A DNA stretch of 64,000 nucleotides from Litoribacillus peritrichatus (GTDB lineage Bacteria; Pseudomonadota; Gammaproteobacteria; Pseudomonadales; Litoribrevibacteraceae). The position numbers and the translations under genes are program-made. The DNA is taken from assembly GCF_039537985.1 (NCBI RefSeq), contig NZ_BAABBN010000006.1:57714-121713 (forward strand), given 5' to 3'. Below are positions 59,476 to 64,000 of the stretch, one piece after another (positions within the stretch are counted from its first letter, which is position 1; every line of letters begins with the position of its first letter). The notes beneath the pieces are model-generated. The model worked only from the letters and a program-made list of their open reading frames with translations. It ran no database searches and had not been told where the DNA came from.

Positions 59476-60692
59476 TTATTCGGTAATTTTAGCAACAACA
59501 CCAGCGCCAACTGTACGGCCGCCTTCACGGATCGCAAAACGAAGACCTTCGTCCATCGCAATTGGAGCAATCAGTGTTACTGACAACTGAACGTTATCAC
59601 CAGGCATTACCATTTCAACGCCTTCTGGCAATTCACAAGAACCAGTTACGTCAGTTGTACGGAAGTAGAACTGTGGACGGTAGCCTTTAAAGAATGGCGT
59701 ATGACGACCACCTTCATCTTTACCCAACACATAGATTTCTGCTTCGAACTTAGTGTGTGGAGTAATTGCGCCTGGCTTAGTCAATACCTGACCACGCTCA
59801 ACTTCATCACGCTTAGTACCACGCAACAAAATACCACAGTTCTCACCAGCACGACCTTCGTCTAGCAACTTGCGGAACATCTCAACACCAGTACAAGTCG
59901 TCTTAGTCGTTTCTTTAATACCAACGATTTCGATTTCTTCACCAACAGTGATGATACCGCTTTCGATACGACCAGTTACTACAGTACCACGACCCTGGAT
60001 TGAGAAAACATCCTCAATCGGCATTAGGAATGGCTTGTCTGTATCACGCTCTGGCTCTGGGATGTAAGAATCAAGAGCTTCAACCAAGTTCTTAACAGCA
60101 GTTGTACCTAGCTCGTTATCATCTTCACCGTTCAATGCCATAAGAGCAGAACCAGCGATGATTGGAGTATCATCACCAGGAAATTCATATTCGCTCAATA
60201 GATCACGAAGTTCCATTTCCACCAACTCTAGCATCTCGTCGTACTCTTCAGTACCGTGACCGCCACAGTCTTCAGCAAGAAGATCAGCCTTGTTCAAGAA
60301 TACTACGATGTACGGTACACCAACCTGACGAGAAAGAAGGATGTGCTCACGAGTCTGTGGCATAGGACCATCAGTCGCACCACACACCAGGATAGCGCCG
60401 TCCATCTGAGCAGCACCAGTGATCATGTTCTTAACGTAATCGGCGTGTCCTGGGCAATCTACGTGCGCATAGTGACGATCCGTTGAATCGNNNNNNNNNN
60501 TGCAATAGTAATACCACGCTCACGCTCTTCAGGAGCGTTATCGATGTTTGCGAAGTCAACCTTTTCGCCACCGAATACTTCAGAACATACACGAGTAAGC
60601 GCCGCAGTTAGAGTAGTTTTACCGTGGTCAACGTGGCCAATAGTACCAACGTTAACATGCGGTTTGGAACGTTCAAATTTTTCCTTAGCCAT
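59476..60692 (-). CDS. tuf: Elongation factor Tu, interrupted by an assembly gap
   Basis: EF-Tu delivers aminoacyl-tRNA to the ribosome. The N-terminal part (from ATG at 60692) has GHVDHGKTTLTAAL (P-loop) and ends at GITIA; after the 10-N gap the sequence resumes at DSTDRHYAHVDCPGHADYVK, then NKADL (G4) and the beta-barrel domains to the normal C-terminus GAGVVAKITE. The missing T-S-H-V-E-Y needs about 17 bases (plus multiples of three), not 10, so the apparent frameshift is an artefact. Upstream are the three tRNA genes that usually precede tufB; downstream is rpsJ, which usually follows tufA. The gene may be a chimera of two copies. Confidence 0.93.
60491..60500. other. Assembly gap, 10 N, inside tuf
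   Basis: Ten undetermined bases within the switch I-proximal coding region of tuf. Flanking codons indicate that the true separation cannot be 10 bases if the gene is intact, so the gap length is arbitrary. Confidence 0.97.
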
Positions 60693-60774
60693 CGTAAATA
60701 CCCCAGAACACTAAAAATTAAAATCCAAATACACAAATAAGGCGTACAATCTAATGCCGCCTATCCATTTTTTA

Positions 60775-60849
<75 letters not shown>

Positions 60850-60866
60850 AATCACTAAATCTTTTT

Positions 60867-60941
<75 letters not shown>

Positions 60942-60951
60942 ACAAAAGAGA

Positions 60952-61036
60952 TGGTGGAGGGGGCAGGATTCGAACCTGCGAAGGCTGAGCCGTCAGATTT
61001 ACAGTCTGATCCCTTTGGCCACTCGGGAACCCCTCC
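60952..61036 (-). tRNA. tyrU: tRNA-Tyr (GTA)
   Basis: An 85-base class II tRNA with encoded CCA. Acceptor GGAGGGG pairs with CCCCTCC; the anticodon loop CTGTAAA has anticodon GTA; a long variable arm is present, as expected for tRNA-Tyr. First gene of the cluster. Confidence 0.95.
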
Positions 61037-61055
61037 CCGAACTTGTGTGGCGTGC

Positions 61056-61083
61056 ATTATACTGAAGGTTTTTAGCTTTGCAA
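61056..61083 (-). promoter_or_regulatory. Strong sigma-70 promoter of the tRNA-tuf transcript
   Basis: On the minus strand TTGCAA (61078-61083), 16 bases, then perfect TATAAT (61056-61061), followed by the GC-rich discriminator GCACGCC typical of stringently controlled stable-RNA promoters. The first tRNA begins 20 bases downstream. Confidence 0.75.
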
Positions 61084-61150
61084 GCTTTTTATTCAGTTTC
61101 TGCAATCACCCTTAAAGAGGACGCCATAATATGCATCTTCTCTTTAAAAA

Positions 61151-61774
61151 TCAACGACTTTTACAACTTTTTTCAGATATTTTAACATTTAAATCTCGAA
61201 ACACTGCTTCGAAGCTGCCTAACTTGCTTTCAGCTTCCAACCAGTACCTAATTTGACGCCGAGGTATCTCCTGAATAATCGCATCAAACCCTGCACTTAC
61301 CATTTTATTTTTTATTCTATGTGCGGAAGACTGCACGGTAAACAAACCAAGCGAAATAGCATTAGCATAATCCCCCTGTGTTACGACATAACTATCAATA
61401 TCCGCCAACTGCAACTGCTTTAACAGTCTTAATGCCTGACGTTCTGAAGGCCTCGGTGGAATGATGACCCAATAATCAACCGAAGCCAGTGTGTCTTTTT
61501 CAACAATTTCACTTTTTACATTTCTTGCAGCCAAACGTTGATAAGCCTGCTGAGCCAGTTCCAGCGTCTCCAAGGGCCCAACACTTACGCACGCATCAAC
61601 AACTTTTTTGACTGGAATCGCTGACACTTCTGCCACCAACACCAAGGCCTCACCATGCTGATCAAATGTTTTTGATACACCTTCTTCACTTGAGGCACTT
61701 TTTTGCATCACAACATACAAAACAAATAGTGCATTAAGCGCAACCAGTGACACGAAAGCTCGCTTCAGCAACAT
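61151..61774 (-). CDS. SPOR-like membrane-anchored protein
   Basis: A 207-residue protein with one N-terminal membrane helix (about 6-23, FVSLVALNALFVLYVVM) and a C-terminal region resembling a SPOR domain (YVVTQGDYANAISLGLFTVQ, then SAHRIKNKMVSAGFDAIIQE), which binds denuded peptidoglycan. A Cys in VDACVSVGPL and the GPLETLELAQQAYQRL segment look like a second degenerate SPOR-like repeat. It follows coaX by 12 bases, as in Pseudomonas birA-coaX loci. Confidence 0.75.
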   Translation of the reverse strand: MLLKRAFVSLVALNALFVLYVVMQKSASSEEGVSKTFDQHGEALVLVAEVSAIPVKKVVDACVSVGPLETLELAQQAYQRLAARNVKSEIVEKDTLASVDYWVIIPPRPSERQALRLLKQLQLADIDSYVVTQGDYANAISLGLFTVQSSAHRIKNKMVSAGFDAIIQEIPRRQIRYWLEAESKLGSFEAVFRDLNVKISEKSCKSR

Positions 61775-61786
61775 ATCTACAATCCC

Positions 61787-62494
61787 TCATACAGATTTAT
61801 ATACATAATTTAATCCCTTAAACACCAATAAGTCGTCACGACGACCTAACTGCGACAAACTGCTAAGATCACCACTTAAGTCCCCTCCCGTTAAAACAAC
61901 AACGGAAGGCTGATATCTTTCGATCACCGACTCACACAAGGAAGTTATCATTCTTAATGATCCGTTCCTGATGCATTCACTAGTACTCTGACCCAACCCC
62001 AAAGAAGGTCTGATATCTTCAAATGATAAACTGGTATCCCGTAACAGACTTTCCATTTGCAAACGGTAACCAGGCACTATATAGCCACCTTCATGAAAAC
62101 CAGTTTGACTTACATAATCCACCGTCACAGCACTTCCACAATCTATAACAACAACGCTCGACTCTGATTCTCGAAAAGCTGCTTCCATTGCCAATAACCG
62201 GTCAATGCCAAGTTTGCTCGGATCTTGATAGCAAGGTACAACGCTCCATAAACCTAAATTAAACGACGCTTCTGTCAAAGAAATCCCATCAGGGAGTAAT
62301 GATTTGATTTTACTGAGCTCGGCTTTGGTTGCTACAGATGCCAGGATACAACTTACATAACACGTAGGTTCAAATATACGCTTAAAGTCTTCCTCCCAAT
62401 TATCCATATACTTATTATACGCACCTAACAGCTCACCCTGTTCATTAAAGACTTTCAGCGATGTATTACCCAAATCCATATAGAGTTTAGACAT
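61787..62494 (-). CDS. coaX: Type III pantothenate kinase
   Basis: A 235-residue ASKHA-fold kinase starting coenzyme A synthesis from pantothenate. The phosphate-binding MDLGNTSLKVF (residues 6-16), LGIDRLLAMEAA, the IDCGSAVTVDYV motif and VLTGGDLSGDL are typical of CoaX. The start overlaps the birA 3' end by eight bases, indicating a birA-coaX operon. Confidence 0.92.
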   Translation of the reverse strand: MSKLYMDLGNTSLKVFNEQGELLGAYNKYMDNWEEDFKRIFEPTCYVSCILASVATKAELSKIKSLLPDGISLTEASFNLGLWSVVPCYQDPSKLGIDRLLAMEAAFRESESSVVVIDCGSAVTVDYVSQTGFHEGGYIVPGYRLQMESLLRDTSLSFEDIRPSLGLGQSTSECIRNGSLRMITSLCESVIERYQPSVVVLTGGDLSGDLSSLSQLGRRDDLLVFKGLNYVYKSV

Positions 62495-63437
62495 TTAATT
62501 TTCTCAATGAAACTTCACCGCCATGAACCAGCAATTCTTCTGATCCCTCTAACACCAAAATCAAAGCCCCTTTGTCATTCACACCCTTTGAAACACCAAC
62601 AATTTTACGATCACCTTGTGTGACCATAACTTCCTGGCCTCTATATGCATCAAACGCATTCCAGCTATCCTTAAAGACAGTAAAACCAGACGCCTGAAAT
62701 CGGGCTAAATCGATTTCTATTTGTTTAACAATATTCAATAATAACCCTGTACGATTGATCGTCTTATTTTTCGCACCCTTCAAAGAAGTAACGTCTTTCC
62801 GATCAACTAATTCAGGTTCATCATTAACGTTCAAACCCACACCAATCATTAAATTACAGGCGCCTGTTAAATCCCCTTGGATTTCGATCAATACACCAGC
62901 AATTTTATTGTCTTTATACAATATGTCATTAGGCCATTTGACTTGAACATTCAAGCCAAGCGCATTATCAACGGCAGTCACAATTGAATGCCCAACAACT
63001 AGACTCAACCCTTCCAGTCCATGAACGCTATCATATTCATTCACTTTCATAGTGAACATTAGATTTTGCCCAAAGCCACTGGACCATTGACGACCTCTAC
63101 GCCCTTTCCCGGAAGTTTGATATTCCGTTAAAACCAGCGCACATTGCTTTGGTTTGATCGTTCTTGCAAATTCATTAGTGGACTCCAACTCCACAGAATA
63201 GTGAAGATCAATACCTGCTAACGCTTGCCTCAGGTAATCAGTGTCTATTAGCTTTGAACCACCGCCATATCTATAACCCCTGCCTCTTACTCTTGATATC
63301 TGAACACCTTTCTTTTCCAGCGAATTAATCAAAGCCCAAACTCGACTTCTACTCACACCAAACTCTTTGGCAATAAGTTCGCCCGAATGAAATTCACCAT
63401 CAGAGAGCAACTCGAATAGCCGATAATCTTGATTCAT
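62487..63437 (-). CDS. birA: Biotin-protein ligase / biotin operon repressor
   Basis: A 316-residue bifunctional BirA. The N-terminal winged helix (GELIAKEFGVSRSRVWALIN, residues 18-37) binds DNA; the catalytic domain has the ATP/biotin loop GKGRRGRQW, KWPNDILY and IAGVLIEIQG, with GVGLNVND; a C-terminal SH3-like domain ends the protein. No bio genes are in the window. The ribosome binding site before the ATG is weak. Confidence 0.95.
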   Translation of the reverse strand: MNQDYRLFELLSDGEFHSGELIAKEFGVSRSRVWALINSLEKKGVQISRVRGRGYRYGGGSKLIDTDYLRQALAGIDLHYSVELESTNEFARTIKPKQCALVLTEYQTSGKGRRGRQWSSGFGQNLMFTMKVNEYDSVHGLEGLSLVVGHSIVTAVDNALGLNVQVKWPNDILYKDNKIAGVLIEIQGDLTGACNLMIGVGLNVNDEPELVDRKDVTSLKGAKNKTINRTGLLLNIVKQIEIDLARFQASGFTVFKDSWNAFDAYRGQEVMVTQGDRKIVGVSKGVNDKGALILVLEGSEELLVHGGEVSLRKLNV

Positions 63438-63617
63438 AATAAATATCTAAAGAAATTAAGGGTATTGTATTGTGTTCAATCAGCAACCATAAATCAAAGA
63501 ATCATAATCGATTTTGCCTTCTGTGTAAGAAATACACTTAGGCCACCCAGATTTAACTACCGTTAAAGTTTCACTAATGTTGAATAGAATGATCGATCAC
63601 AAAACAACCAGGCAATA

Positions 63618-63649
63618 AAAAACCCCGATGCGTAGGCATCGGGGTTTTT
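63618..63649 (-). terminator. Rho-independent terminator of the rRNA operon
   Basis: AAAAACCCCGATGC and its complement form a 14-base-pair stem with a four-base loop; T runs follow on the minus strand. It lies about 25 bases past the 5S rRNA gene. Confidence 0.92.
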
Positions 63650-63674
63650 GTTTGCTCTTACGAGCGAATAAGGC

Positions 63675-63792
63675 GCTTGACGATGACCTACTCTCACATG
63701 GGGAGACCCCACACTACCATCGGCGCGGACCGGTTTCACTTCTGAGTTCGGAATGGGATCAGGTGGTTCACAGTCGCTATGGTCGTCAAGCA
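63675..63792 (-). rRNA. rrf: 5S ribosomal RNA
   Basis: About 118 bases on the minus strand. The 5' end TGCTTGACGACCATAGCGAC and the 3' end GTAGGTCATCGTCAAGC pair as the terminal helix; ACCTGATCCCATTCCGAACT and CAGAAGTGAAA in between are universal 5S sequences. Ends are approximate by a few bases. Confidence 0.95.
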
Positions 63793-63929
63793 AAACAGGG
63801 ACAGAGGAGATGATGTTGAGTATGTCGTTTGACTGTCTCACTTATCATCACTTTTGAATACGGTATCTAAATCAACTTGGATTTATATCTGGATCTTTAT
63901 ATCAGTTATCAAACTACTTTGGTGTTATA

Positions 63930-64000
63930 TAGCCAAGCCTCACGAGCAATTAGTACTGGTTAGCTCAACGCCTCACAACGCTTACACACCCAGCCTATCA
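63930..64000 (-). rRNA. rrl: 23S ribosomal RNA, 3' end (cut by window edge)
   Basis: The last 70 or so bases of 23S rRNA on the minus strand: GATAGGCTGGGTGTGTAAGC, GTTGAGCTAACC-AGTACTAAT and GTGAGGCTTGG correspond to the conserved 3' end. The gene continues beyond the window. The roughly 137-base spacer to 5S shows no tRNA. Confidence 0.93.

Noticed and set aside
59476..60692. tuf as a pseudogene
   Set aside because: The frame break coincides exactly with N bases of arbitrary number; both sides are perfectly conserved EF-Tu.

Overview
The window looks like a chromosomal scaffold from a free-living, flagellated gammaproteobacterium, probably a marine Oceanospirillales/Pseudomonadales relative. 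This is inferred from the predicted proteins and from gene order: uvrA / YajR-type transporter / ssb beside rplQ-rpoA, and an rRNA operon followed by birA-coaX and a Tyr-Gly-Thr tRNA cluster before tuf, as in Pseudomonas. No database search was possible. The sequence contains two runs of N (45575-45678 and 60491-60500).

Layout. 1-8.9 kb is accessory in character: a cut LysR gene, a periplasmic PEBP-family protein, an AraC regulator, two long gene-poor AT-rich stretches with consensus DnaA boxes, a duplicated 3' end of lrgB flanking a small DUF551-like gene, an lrgAB pair, a DJ-1/PfpI gene divergent from a LysR gene, a lone flagellin and two exported proteins. 9.2-13.9 kb is the Entner-Doudoroff cluster zwf-pgl-edd-eda. 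14.1-16.7 kb is an anaerobic ribonucleotide reductase pair (nrdG-nrdD) behind a perfect FNR/Anr box. 16.9-20.1 kb has an SDR, a thioesterase and a MerR-controlled permease with a di-cysteine-rich N-terminal tail. 20.1-26.1 kb is signalling: a CheY-like/CheC-like/diguanylate cyclase operon, a coiled-coil protein with a nine-residue repeat, and a hybrid histidine kinase. 26.4-36.1 kb contains methionine salvage (MTIP, mtnA), a cation efflux protein, a MalY/PatB lyase, a lysine-free low-complexity protein, CnoX/YbbN, an amidase and an HD-GYP phosphodiesterase. 36.2-39.4 kb is molybdenum cofactor synthesis (moaC, moaA, mobA). 39.5-45.4 kb is ssb, yajR, a CsgD/VpsT-like regulator and uvrA.

45.7-59.3 kb, all on the minus strand, is the alpha, spc and S10 ribosomal operons (rplQ back to rpsJ, with rpmJ and secY). 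Upstream of rpsJ lie tuf, three tRNA genes with a strong promoter, a SPOR-like protein, coaX, birA, 5S rRNA and the 3' end of 23S rRNA.

The most consequential observation is that tuf is flanked on one side by the tRNA cluster that normally precedes tufB and on the other by rpsJ, which normally follows tufA. A 10-N gap of the wrong length lies inside the gene. The usual intervening block (secE-nusG-rplKAJL-rpoBC-rpsL-rpsG-fusA) is absent, so the scaffold has probably fused two tuf copies. No convincing wholly new multi-gene system was found. The least explained items are the lrgB duplication, the DnaA-box-rich intergenic DNA, the CC-tail permease, the nonapeptide-repeat protein and the lysine-free protein.
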